Below, in pieces: positions 11,404 to 19,122 of a stretch of 64,000 nucleotides of DNA. The notes under the pieces were generated by a model. That model was not told where the DNA came from and did not search any database. It worked only from the letters and a program-made list of their open reading frames with translations. Both the position numbers and the translations under genes were made by a program. This DNA is from Austwickia chelonae NBRC 105200 (GTDB taxonomy: Bacteria > Actinomycetota > Actinomycetes > Actinomycetales > Dermatophilaceae). Where the stretch lies: contig NZ_BAGZ01000005.1 in NCBI RefSeq assembly GCF_000298175.1, positions 186,001-250,000 on the forward strand. Direction: 5' to 3'. The number at the start of each line of letters is the position of its first letter. Within the stretch, counting starts at the first letter, position 1.

Positions 11404-11797
11404 CGGATGAGTCGGCCTGTACGCCGGGTTCTGTCATGAGCGGCCATCCATCTCGGGTGACTGTTGCCAGGCACCTCTAGCGACCTACCCGTGCACTCGG
11501 GCGGGCAGCCCTCTAACGTGCACTGTCTGGTCTTGCTCCGGGTGGGGTTTACCAAGCCACGCCAGTCACCTGGCGTGCTGGTGGTCTCTTACACACACCG
11601 TTTCACCCTTACCTGTTCTTCTCCGGGTCACCGGAGGAGAACAGGCGGTCTATTCTCTGTGGCACTGTCCCGCGGGTCACCCCGGGTGGCCGTTAGCCAC
11701 CACCCTGCCCTGTGGAGCCCGGACGTTCCTCGGCGGCAGACCCTACCGGTTTATACCGGGGGTGGCTGCCGACGCGACCGCCTGGCCGACTCATCCG
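11404..11797 (-). ncRNA. rnpB: RNase P RNA (bacterial class A)
   Basis: The ends pair as helix P1: GGATGAGTCGGCC at the 5' side (11796-11784) and its complement at 11405-11417. Inside are the universal RNase P RNA elements: the 3' part CATCTCGGGTGACTG region as complement, the J-region seen on the plus strand as GGGTGGGGTTTACCAAGCC, and the 5' conserved block complementary to CGGCGGCAGACCCTACC. The length of about 394 nt is normal for an actinobacterial type A RNA. It processes the 5' ends of tRNAs together with RnpA. TACACT eight bases upstream could be its -10. Confidence 0.95.
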
Positions 11798-11805
11798 CGT
11801 CAACA

Positions 11806-11837
11806 GTGTACGCATACGTTCGCTTCTATGCGTATAC
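11806..11837. repeat. Inverted repeat at the rnpB promoter
   Basis: GTGTACGCAT (11806-11815) and ATGCGTATAC (11828-11837) are inverted with one mismatch and a 12-base gap. The left arm overlaps the probable -10 (TACACT) of rnpB. It could be an operator or the end hairpin of the upstream HAD gene. Confidence 0.4.
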
Positions 11838-11839
11838 GG

Positions 11840-12820
11840 TCATCTTCCGGACGACCAGGTACGCAAGGCCTCGGCTACGGCTTGAGCCACCCCGTCGTCG
11901 TCGTGATGAGGAACGACCGCCGTCACGCACTCGGTGACCTGTCTATGAGCATTGGCCGGCGCGAAAGCGGTTCCGGCCCAGGAGAGCATCGACAGGTCGT
12001 TCGGCATATCTCCGAAAGCCCATACCTGCGAAGCCGAAAAACCTCGCTGTTCACACCATTCACTCAAGGCACGTGACTTCGTCGCCTGCGGAGCAGTGAT
12101 CTCCAGTAGTCCGACCGCCCCGGAATAGGCGAGGCATCCGTCGACGCCCACTGCATCCTCAGCCCTGCGGTACAGAGTGTCCTGATCCAGCTCAGGGCAC
12201 CGGCCGACGAGCTTTCCCACGGGTCTTGCGTTCTCGGAGGAGAGCCATCCTCCGATGTCCTCGACTACCGTGCCCGAGTCATCACCGATATCAGTCACGA
12301 ATGTCTCCTCACGCACGATGCACCCTGCCGTTTCCACAGCCAAACTCACAGCGGGCAGCGCGGAACGGAGCGAACGGACGACGTTCACGGCACCTTCCTT
12401 GGAGAACACCTGAGCATCGATCACTTCCCCTGATCCTGCATACACGACGAAGGCTCCGTTACCCGACAGGATGACGCCCCCAGGTTCGACCATGTCCGCC
12501 ACGGCGGACAACCAACGTGGCGGACGAGCAGTCACCATGACGTGGACTCCACCTGCGGCCACATACTGCTCGAAGATCCGCCTGGTGAAATCAGAGACGA
12601 AGCCTTGCGAATTCAGCAAAGTTCCGTCGAGGTCGGTGGCGACCACCGCAGGAAAAGGCAGTTCAGCGATAGTTTCTCGCCAACGCGGCGAGGCCCGACG
12701 GATGGCGGTGGGTGCCTCTTGGCTGCCTTTGCTCTTGCCAGCGCATTCGAAACGTCGACGATGTTCTCTTCGGATGCAGTTGTCCGCGGAGTCCTTCTCT
12801 TGGTGTCGTCCCGCTGCCAT
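11840..12820 (-). CDS. HAD-superfamily (Cof/IIB) hydrolase
   Basis: A 326-aa protein with HAD motif I VVATDLDGTLLNS (about residues 57-69), motif II in VMVTAR, conserved lysine in ATKSRAL, and motif IV AFGDMPNDLSML. A Cof-type cap domain lies between motifs II and III. Such enzymes dephosphorylate sugar phosphates or similar metabolites; the substrate is not evident. The first 50 residues are a charged tail absent from typical members, but the ATG at 12820 has a good ribosome site (GGGAGGATAGTTCC), so I kept it. It is divergent from yaaA. Confidence 0.85.
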   Translation of the reverse strand: MAAGRHQEKDSADNCIRREHRRRFECAGKSKGSQEAPTAIRRASPRWRETIAELPFPAVVATDLDGTLLNSQGFVSDFTRRIFEQYVAAGGVHVMVTARPPRWLSAVADMVEPGGVILSGNGAFVVYAGSGEVIDAQVFSKEGAVNVVRSLRSALPAVSLAVETAGCIVREETFVTDIGDDSGTVVEDIGGWLSSENARPVGKLVGRCPELDQDTLYRRAEDAVGVDGCLAYSGAVGLLEITAPQATKSRALSEWCEQRGFSASQVWAFGDMPNDLSMLSWAGTAFAPANAHRQVTECVTAVVPHHDDDGVAQAVAEALRTWSSGR

Positions 12821-12864
12821 GGAACTATCCTCCCAGCAGAGAAGGGCGTTCCAGCACCACGACG

Positions 12865-12870
12865 TAGCAT
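12865..12870 (+). promoter_or_regulatory. -10 box of yaaA (leaderless)
   Basis: TAGCAT with seven bases to the GTG at 12878. It supports that GTG over the ATG at 12869, which overlaps the box. Confidence 0.4.
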
Positions 12871-12877
12871 GTCCGAC

Positions 12878-13627
12878 GTGCTCATCCTGCTACCGCCGTC
12901 AGAAGGGAAGTCCGCGAGCAAGCGAGGACGACCCATGGACCTCACAAAGTTGTCCTTCCCCTCGCTCACGCCCACTCGCGAAAAGATCTTGTCCGCCCTG
13001 ATCGATACGAGTGCCAGGCCGGATGCCTTGTCCTTGCTGAAGTTAGGTCCATCACTTGCTGACGAGCTGGCGCGTAATCTACGGCTCGAGGAAAATCCTG
13101 CGCTACCGGTCGCTGAGCTGTATTCCGGGGTGTTGTACGACGCCTTGGACCTGGATTCCCTCGACTCGGCTGCGCGGCGTCGAGCAACGCGATGGGTCGT
13201 TGTCGCTTCTGCGCTCTACGGAGCTCTGCGGCTGACCGACCGGGTCGCTCCGTACAGGTTGTCCATCGGAGGTTCTCTTCCCGGGTTACCTAAGCTCGCC
13301 CGAGTATGGCGGGAACCACTGCAGAACGCGCTCGCGCCTGTCGCCACACGGGGTGTCGTCGTGGACTGCCGCTCAGCGGTCTACCAGGCGGCGTGGCCGG
13401 TCGATGCAGAGTTAGCAGACAGATGGGTTCAGGTACGAGTACCCGGGGCGTCACATCATGCCAAATACGCCCGCGGTCTCGTGGCCCGAGCGATCTGTGA
13501 ATGCGGGATCGATGCGGAGGCCCCGGCCGACCTTGCCACTCACCTTTCGGGTCATTTCGACCTGTGGCTCACAGCTCCGACCCGATCTCGGGCCCCGTGG
13601 CTGCTAGACGTGCACCGTCCGAGCTGA
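12878..13627 (+). CDS. yaaA: YaaA family peroxide stress protein (DUF328)
   Basis: About 249 aa with the family opening LILLPPSEGKSASKRG and later ELYSGVLYDALD, ASALYGALRLTDRVAPYRLSIG, VVDCRSAVYQAAWP and HHAKYARGLVAR, matching YaaA/UPF0246 along its length. In E. coli YaaA lowers free iron and limits oxidative DNA damage; a DNA-binding fold has been described. The GTG start at 12878 agrees with the family N-terminus and with a -10 box seven bases upstream. ATG at 12869 would add three residues. Confidence 0.85.
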   Translation: MLILLPPSEGKSASKRGRPMDLTKLSFPSLTPTREKILSALIDTSARPDALSLLKLGPSLADELARNLRLEENPALPVAELYSGVLYDALDLDSLDSAARRRATRWVVVASALYGALRLTDRVAPYRLSIGGSLPGLPKLARVWREPLQNALAPVATRGVVVDCRSAVYQAAWPVDAELADRWVQVRVPGASHHAKYARGLVARAICECGIDAEAPADLATHLSGHFDLWLTAPTRSRAPWLLDVHRPS

Positions 13628-13662
13628 GAAGAACTCGTCGGAGGCTGACGATACCGGACCCG

Positions 13663-14892
13663 TCAGGAAAACCGGAGGTGATGGGTGTCGTTGACGACGT
13701 CGATCGCACAAACCCCGTCTTGCCAACGACGTAGTCTGGTCAACGACGCCGGGGCCAGGGTCAAGGACCAGGGAGATCTCAGGCCCAGAACATGGTCCAA
13801 CACCGTCAGCATGGCGGCGCGGTGACTCACCACCACCACGGCCTTTCCCTGGGTCTCCGGTCCGGAGGTGAGCGCTTCGTAGGATTCGAGAACCCGAGCG
13901 GCCAGCTGCGCGCGGGATTCTCCCCCCGGTCGGGCGTACGAGGGGTCGCGGCGTAAAGCTTCATACGCGTCGCTGTCTTCACGGCACGCCCTAGCGACCG
14001 TGTATCCCTCCCAATCGCCGAAGTGTTGTTCGTCCCATCTGCCGTCGGTGGTCAAGGGCACACCGAATTCCGCGGCGATGATCGCCCCGGTCTGTTGCGC
14101 TCTCGTCAACGAAGAAGACACGATCTGAATCTGACCGTCCAGAAAACGACCGGACAAAGCCTTCGCCAGCAGGCTGGCCTGCTGCCTACCTTCTGAGGTC
14201 AAAGGCGCATCGCTGCCGCCGCGGCCATCCAGAAGCCCGGCACTGTTCGACTCGGTGATCCCATGTCGAACCAGGAAAATCTGAGTCGGCGGGGCGAGAT
14301 CGGGTTCGGCGTCTCTGTGCGCACGAACAGCATCCCGAGCGGCTTGTGCTGCTGCGCTCCGACCTTCGGGCCGTGACACCACGATTTCGTCGGAACCGGC
14401 CACATCCTCCAGCGGGATGCATTTCTCGCGCTGATCCGACGAAGAGTGGACCCGGTCGACGCTTTTCCCGTCCATGGCCACATTCGACAACGCGTCAGCA
14501 GCTTTGTTCCTCTCTCGGGGGATCCAGGCGAATGTGACCTTCCCACCCGCCGTTTTTCGGGCAGCCACGAGCAGGCGTGCTTCGTCGGCGAGCCGTCGCA
14601 TGTCCTCATGTTTGATCTTCCATCGGCCGGACATCTGCTCTACGACCAGTTTGGAATCCATCCGCACATCGACATCGGCAGCAGGATCCACCTCCGCAGC
14701 AGCCTGGAGGCCTGCGATCAGTCCTGAATATTCGGCGACATTGTTGCTGGCTTTGCCGAGAGGCTCCGCGCGTTCTCTCAGAACACGGCCGGTCTCCGCA
14801 TCGCGGACCAGTGCGCCGTAACCGGCAACACCGGGATTGCCACGCGAACCCCCGTCCGCTTCGACGACGAGCATGCGGGTCACCTTCGTCAC
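13663..14892 (-). CDS. Bifunctional RNase HI / histidine (acid) phosphatase
   Basis: A 409-aa fusion. Residues 5-135 are RNase HI (EADGGSRGNPGVAGYG with the first catalytic Asp, NVAEYSGLIAGLQAA with Glu, RMDSKLVVEQ with Asp). Residues about 200-400 are a phosphoglycerate mutase/CobC-type phosphatase (LVRHGITESNSAG with phospho-His, SSSLTRAQQTG, EQHFGDWEGYT, VSHRAAML). The same architecture is known from M. tuberculosis Rv2228c, which degrades RNA in RNA-DNA hybrids and has acid phosphatase activity. Its ATG overlaps the zinc-ribbon stop by four bases (ATGA), so translation is coupled. Confidence 0.95.
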   Translation of the reverse strand: MTKVTRMLVVEADGGSRGNPGVAGYGALVRDAETGRVLRERAEPLGKASNNVAEYSGLIAGLQAAAEVDPAADVDVRMDSKLVVEQMSGRWKIKHEDMRRLADEARLLVAARKTAGGKVTFAWIPRERNKAADALSNVAMDGKSVDRVHSSSDQREKCIPLEDVAGSDEIVVSRPEGRSAAAQAARDAVRAHRDAEPDLAPPTQIFLVRHGITESNSAGLLDGRGGSDAPLTSEGRQQASLLAKALSGRFLDGQIQIVSSSLTRAQQTGAIIAAEFGVPLTTDGRWDEQHFGDWEGYTVARACREDSDAYEALRRDPSYARPGGESRAQLAARVLESYEALTSGPETQGKAVVVVSHRAAMLTVLDHVLGLRSPWSLTLAPASLTRLRRWQDGVCAIDVVNDTHHLRFS

Positions 14893-15626
14893 AGACCGGA
14901 ATCAGCTGTACGGACCATGATGCGTCCGCACTCTTCACAGCGGATCACGTCGTCAGCCGCTGCTGCGGCGACCCTTGCGATATCTGCTCCGAGGAGCTCC
15001 AAACGGCAGCCTTCGCACCGACGATGGACCACGGCGGCTGCGCCCATTCCAGTCTGAGCCCTGACCTTCTCGTAGAGCTTCATCAGCGATTCGTCGACCG
15101 AAGGTACGATCTCAGCCCGCTTCAGCTCCAACTCATCCGCCTCTGTGGACAATACGGACAATGCTGCATCTCGTACCCGGCGTGCTTCGCGGACGGACTG
15201 CTCGAAACGCGCCGCTTCGGCCTCGAGAGAAGCCACCATGAGATCAACAGCCTCGGCTCGCTCCATGATCTCGAGTTGTTCCTCTTCCAGGACGTCCTGA
15301 CGCCGACTCAGGGAGTCGAGTTCGTGCTGGAGGGACTGCAGCTCCTTGGGCGAGCCGATTCCGCTGTTGAGACGAGCCTGATTGCGGGCAGCCCTGTCGC
15401 GGACGAGCTGCACGTCGTCCTCTGCCTTCGTGACATCGCGTTGCACGTCCGTCTGCTGCATACGGGCCCTCACCAGATCGGAATCTGCTGAGGTCTTCTC
15501 AGCCGAAGCCACGTCCAAGATCTGCTGCTCGGGGAGATGCGCGCGGCGGTGGGCTATCTGCGCCAACCGCGTGTCCAGCGCCTGCAGGTCCAACAGACGC
15601 ATCTGGTGTGCGTGGTCGGCTTTCAC
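14889..15626 (-). CDS. Coiled-coil protein with C4 zinc ribbon (CT398/Rv2229c-like)
   Basis: About 245 aa. Residues 1-170 form a long charged coiled coil (heptads through QHELDSLSRRQDVLEEEQLEIME). The C-terminal part has two CxxC pairs, CEGCRLEL and CEECGRI, a zinc ribbon. It is the middle gene of an actinobacterial trio (Nif3, zinc ribbon, RNase H-phosphatase); in other bacteria such proteins have been tied to membrane-associated or secretion complexes, but the role here is unknown. The GTG start at 15626 overlaps the Nif3 stop as GTGA; the longer frame to 15788 lies inside Nif3. Confidence 0.88.
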   Translation of the reverse strand: MKADHAHQMRLLDLQALDTRLAQIAHRRAHLPEQQILDVASAEKTSADSDLVRARMQQTDVQRDVTKAEDDVQLVRDRAARNQARLNSGIGSPKELQSLQHELDSLSRRQDVLEEEQLEIMERAEAVDLMVASLEAEAARFEQSVREARRVRDAALSVLSTEADELELKRAEIVPSVDESLMKLYEKVRAQTGMGAAAVVHRRCEGCRLELLGADIARVAAAAADDVIRCEECGRIMVRTADSGL

Positions 15627-16531
15627 CCGTTCATTCCCTCCTGGCCCTGGACGATGTCGGGTCCGCTGTTCCCGATCACGAAGGTCCACGGGTCCGTCAC
15701 GATCTGACTGACATAGGTCTCGACGGACCCGCCGCTGGCGCCCAAGCCTGCGACGACACGACGAGACGCTTCCTCGAGCCACAGCCACTCCGTGGCGAAG
15801 TGACCCGCATCGATGAGATATGGCGTGCCGCCCCGTGATTCCTCACGGCTCTCCAGGACGGGATGGTGGCGCAGGTCTGCGGTGACGTAGACATCGGCAC
15901 CACGCCTGCGGGCCACATCGATCAGGGAGTCACCGGCTCCGCCCAACACAGCCACGGAGGACACTGGAGCGTGGGCAGGTCCGGCGACGCGGATGCCGAC
16001 CGGAGCGCTCGGGAGCGCCGAGGACAGTCTCGCCGCGAAATCGCGCAAGGAGATCGACTCGCTGAGACGCCCGAAACGCCCCATCGCGCGACCTTCCTCA
16101 GTGGTCAGCGGCTCACTCTCATGCACTCCGCAGGCCTCGGCCAATGCGGTACAGACGCCAGGCTCGGCGACATCGGCATTGGTGTGTGCCGCGAAGAGCG
16201 CGATGTCGGAAACGATCAGTGAGGTGACCGCAGCGCCTTTGGCTGTGTTCGTCCCTACCCCGTGCACGCCCTTCATCAGCAGCGGATGATGGGTGATGAT
16301 CAGATCTGCTCCGGCGCTACGGGCCTCTTCGATCACGGAGATCGTTGGATCCACCGCGAAATGAATGCGGCGGATCGGTTGCTGGAGGTCTCCGGTCACG
16401 AGCCCTACATGGTCCCAGGACTGAGCGGTCTCCGCTGGGTAGAGGCGCTCCAGGACCTTCAGAACGTCACACAGCAAGACATCCGCTTCATCATCCGGCA
16501 CGCCTAGGGGAAAACCCGGTGTGTCGTTCAT
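15623..16531 (-). CDS. Nif3-like dinuclear metal centre protein
   Basis: A 302-aa member of the Nif3/YbgI/YqfO family. The metal-binding pattern is visible: SWDHVGLVTGD, then ITHHPLLMKGVHGV with the paired histidines, FAAHTNADVAEPGV, and C-terminal DAGHFATEWLWLEE with a further His and Glu. The family forms a hexameric toroid with two metals; some members act in GTP cyclohydrolase-like or hydrolytic roles, but the function is not settled. First gene of the coupled trio with the zinc-ribbon and RNase H-phosphatase genes. Confidence 0.92.
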   Translation of the reverse strand: MNDTPGFPLGVPDDEADVLLCDVLKVLERLYPAETAQSWDHVGLVTGDLQQPIRRIHFAVDPTISVIEEARSAGADLIITHHPLLMKGVHGVGTNTAKGAAVTSLIVSDIALFAAHTNADVAEPGVCTALAEACGVHESEPLTTEEGRAMGRFGRLSESISLRDFAARLSSALPSAPVGIRVAGPAHAPVSSVAVLGGAGDSLIDVARRRGADVYVTADLRHHPVLESREESRGGTPYLIDAGHFATEWLWLEEASRRVVAGLGASGGSVETYVSQIVTDPWTFVIGNSGPDIVQGQEGMNG

Positions 16532-16532
16532 G

Positions 16533-16605
16533 TGGGCCCGGCCGGGTTCGAACCGACGACACCCGCGGTGTAAACGCGGTGCTCTACCAACTGAGCTACA
16601 GGCCC
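16533..16605 (-). tRNA. tRNA-Val (anticodon TAC)
   Basis: Cloverleaf on the minus strand: acceptor GGGCCTG/CGGGCCC, D-arm GCTC..GAGC, anticodon loop with TAC, T-loop TTCGAAC, discriminator A. 73 nt, no encoded CCA. Confidence 0.95.
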
Positions 16606-16782
16606 TTGCCGCAAAAATCTCCGGCAGGTGGGCCTATTGTGCCAGTCATCGGCCGCCACCACGAAGTCGCCCACCTGGTGTGGGCGCCACAGGCCCTCCT
16701 CTACGCCTATCACGATGCTGGCCGCTTCAGTCTGACTCGAGGTCTGCCACCTACCGGAGCAATGCTTTTCAGCAAGTTACCT

Positions 16783-17826
16783 TCATGGTTGGACGAGTAT
16801 CCGGATGGGATTTCCCCTCCGTTCCCGCAGAGCACTGATCCCTTCGTGAATATCGGAAAGAGCGATGATCGAACTGACCGACTCACTGAGATCGAGACGG
16901 CCACGGCTCACCATCTCCGCCAGGGATGCCACGTCCTGGGTCTGATACCCCAGATGCCCCAGGAGCTGTTTACGCCGCAGGTTGAAGTCCAGGATCGGGC
17001 CGATCTCGATTTCAGCGTCACTCATCCCAACACTGACCGCTCGCCCCTCCGTGTCCAGCCAGGCCACGGACTGCCGCAATGTGGCCGGGATCCCGACGGC
17101 ATCGAAAGCCACGTCCAGCATGCGTCCGCTCGTCAGCTCGGCGATCTGCCGACCCAGTTGCGGATCGTCACTGCGCAGTGCAGCATCTGCGCCGAGCCGC
17201 AGGGCCCGCTCCAGCGCATGGTCATCGATGTCGACCGCGATGATCGGCATCCCACCCGCGAGCTTGGCCAACTGCACCAAGTGGCTTCCTACGCCGCCCA
17301 GACCCCAGATCCCTACCGATTCCCCCAGACGCACCTGGGCCGTCCGGACCACAGCTGCGTACGGAGTTGATACGGCATCGGCGAGAAGCGCAGCCTGCTC
17401 CATAGGCACACCCTCCGGGATCCGAGTCAGACCAGTGGCCTTCGCCAAGTGGTATTTCGCCCAGGCACCGTCGTAAGCAAAAGCCATCAATCGCTTGTCG
17501 AGACAGTTCGCCAAAGCCCCCCGCAGACAGGCGCGACAACGAAAACACGCTTGACCTGCCGCCGGGATGACCCTGTCCCCCACCGCCCATCCGAACACCT
17601 GGGAGCCGACCTCGACAATCGTCCCCGAGGCTTCATGTCCCTGCGTCACCACCGGCAAGAGTGCAGGGAAATGGCCGTCGATCAGAGAGATGTCCGAGTG
17701 GCAGATCCCGCAGTAGGCCACCTCGATGAGCACCTCGCCGGGTCCGGGCCTGGGAACGGGTACTTCTTCGAGCCGCGTGACCTTCTCTGCGGAGTGGAAA
17801 CGTGCTGCCAACATCGAATCGACCAT
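16783..17826 (-). CDS. Zinc-dependent alcohol dehydrogenase (MDR family)
   Basis: A 347-aa medium-chain dehydrogenase: catalytic zinc ligands C and H in YCGICHSD and QGHEASGTIVEVG, the structural zinc set ACFRCRACLRGALANC, and the NAD site GIWGLGGVGSHLVQLAK. It oxidises primary alcohols or reduces aldehydes with NAD(H), resembling AdhA/AdhP. The ATG at 17826 follows AGGATGGGGCA; the frame is open for 67 more codons upstream but without homology. It stands between tRNA-Val and the peroxiredoxin gene and may follow the latter. Confidence 0.9.
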   Translation of the reverse strand: MVDSMLAARFHSAEKVTRLEEVPVPRPGPGEVLIEVAYCGICHSDISLIDGHFPALLPVVTQGHEASGTIVEVGSQVFGWAVGDRVIPAAGQACFRCRACLRGALANCLDKRLMAFAYDGAWAKYHLAKATGLTRIPEGVPMEQAALLADAVSTPYAAVVRTAQVRLGESVGIWGLGGVGSHLVQLAKLAGGMPIIAVDIDDHALERALRLGADAALRSDDPQLGRQIAELTSGRMLDVAFDAVGIPATLRQSVAWLDTEGRAVSVGMSDAEIEIGPILDFNLRRKQLLGHLGYQTQDVASLAEMVSRGRLDLSESVSSIIALSDIHEGISALRERRGNPIRILVQP

Positions 17827-17920
17827 TGCCCCATCCTGGCCCTGAGAGCGACAGCCGTCCAGGACGAATGATGCACGCAGGAAAGTGATCCCGGTCACCG
17901 GCCGGACGGAGGCCTCGGAC

Positions 17921-18400
17921 TCAGCGCTCGCGGGACAACTCGCCCACCACGAGATCGACCGCGGAGAAATCCCTACGGGAAGAGCGGTCCTGCACCGACG
18001 ACCATCTGATCCGCAGATCCCGGTCAACCAGGAAGGTGCCGCGATGGGAAGCGCCGTCAGAAGGGTCGAAGACTTGATAGGCCTCAGAGACAGCCCCGTG
18101 CGGCCAGAAATCGCTCAACAGCGGGAAGAAGAAAGCCTCTGCGTCGTCCCAAGCACGCAATGACGGCACTGGGTCACAGGAAAGGCCGACCGGATGAACT
18201 ACGTCATTGTCGAACCGGCCGCGGTCGTCCCTCAGCTCACGAAGCTCACCGGTGCATATCCCGGAGAAGGCGAAAGGAAAGAACACCAGCAGCACCGCCC
18301 TGTCCGATACCAGGCATGACAAAGTCGTCAACCGCCCGAACTGATCGGGAAGCGTGAAATCCGGCGCCGGAGCGCCGACCTGGAAACGCTGCGCAGTCAT
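17921..18400 (-). CDS. Peroxiredoxin, AhpE-like
   Basis: A 159-aa thiol peroxidase. It opens with VGAPAPDFTLPDQFG, and the peroxidatic cysteine is C49 in FFPFAFSGICTGEL, close to the AhpE active site (FPLAFTGICQGEL). Arg in the C-terminal part and DRDLRIRW complete the thioredoxin fold. No obvious resolving cysteine pair, so a one-Cys mechanism with an external thiol such as mycothiol or mycoredoxin is inferred. The order AhpE - DUF3052 - AceE is shared with M. tuberculosis (Rv2238c, Rv2239c, Rv2241). Confidence 0.9.
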   Translation of the reverse strand: MTAQRFQVGAPAPDFTLPDQFGRLTTLSCLVSDRAVLLVFFPFAFSGICTGELRELRDDRGRFDNDVVHPVGLSCDPVPSLRAWDDAEAFFFPLLSDFWPHGAVSEAYQVFDPSDGASHRGTFLVDRDLRIRWSSVQDRSSRRDFSAVDLVVGELSRER

Positions 18401-18420
18401 ATGGTCACTGTGCCAGACAT

Positions 18421-18470
18421 CCCTGATGAGACGGGAGACGCCCTGGGGGAGTCACCCGCTCTCATCAGGG
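18421..18470 (-). terminator. Hairpin downstream of DUF3052 gene
   Basis: CCCTGATGAG and CTCATCAGGG (18421-18430, 18461-18470) form a 10-11 bp stem just after the DUF3052 stop and before the peroxiredoxin start, so the two minus-strand genes probably have separate or attenuated transcripts. Confidence 0.5.
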
Positions 18471-18477
18471 AGAACGT

Positions 18478-18960
18478 TCAGCGTCGACCGGACTTGGGCG
18501 TCACCAATCGCGTTGCAGACCAGTGCTGGGTGAGGTTCAGGCAAGCCGCCGCCTGCAGACCTGCGGTCGAAGCCGCTTCGGCGACATCGCTCGCATCGAC
18601 CTCCCCGGGTAAGCCCACCTTCGGAGTGAGTAGAGCGATGAAACCCTCGTCCTCCAAGGTCGTCAGGGCATCGACCAGCGCATCCGTGAGATCGCCATCG
18701 TCGTCTCTCCACCACAGCAGAACGGCGTCCACCACATCGCCGTAGTCTTCGTCCTCCAGGGGGACACCGAGAACGTCTTCGATCTGATCTCTCAGCTCGT
18801 CGTCGACATCGTCGTCATACCCCAACTCCAGCACCACCTGCTTCGGCGCAAAGCCGAGCTTGGCCACCGCACTGGCATTGGCCGCGGTCTGGCCCACGCG
18901 GACACCTCCCTCACCTGCGGCATCTGTCGATGCCGGTCTCTGTCGTGTCGTTAAGTTCAT
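18478..18960 (-). CDS. DUF3052 family protein
   Basis: About 160 aa, matching the actinobacterial DUF3052 family: [27 protein letters not shown], then [21 protein letters not shown] and [14 protein letters not shown]. The function is unknown. The start at 18960 (MNLTTRQRP) is the first ATG before the homology, and a GTG nearer to [10 protein letters not shown] is possible. The minus-strand frame continues far upstream through aceE, but that part is antisense shadow. It is divergent from aceE, as in mycobacteria. Confidence 0.88.
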   Translation of the reverse strand: MNLTTRQRPASTDAAGEGGVRVGQTAANASAVAKLGFAPKQVVLELGYDDDVDDELRDQIEDVLGVPLEDEDYGDVVDAVLLWWRDDDGDLTDALVDALTTLEDEGFIALLTPKVGLPGEVDASDVAEAASTAGLQAAACLNLTQHWSATRLVTPKSGRR

Positions 18961-19122
18961 CTGTTCACAGCCAATTCTGCAAGCACCACCAGGTTCATAG
19001 TGGCGCGTCGTACCCCCATCGGACGACTTCAAGCATCTCCGTCGCCGAACCCGCATGTGACCTTTGTCCTCAATAGGTGCGAGGATGGGTTGACGCCAAT
19101 CTTGCTGGAGGAAGGACCCCAC

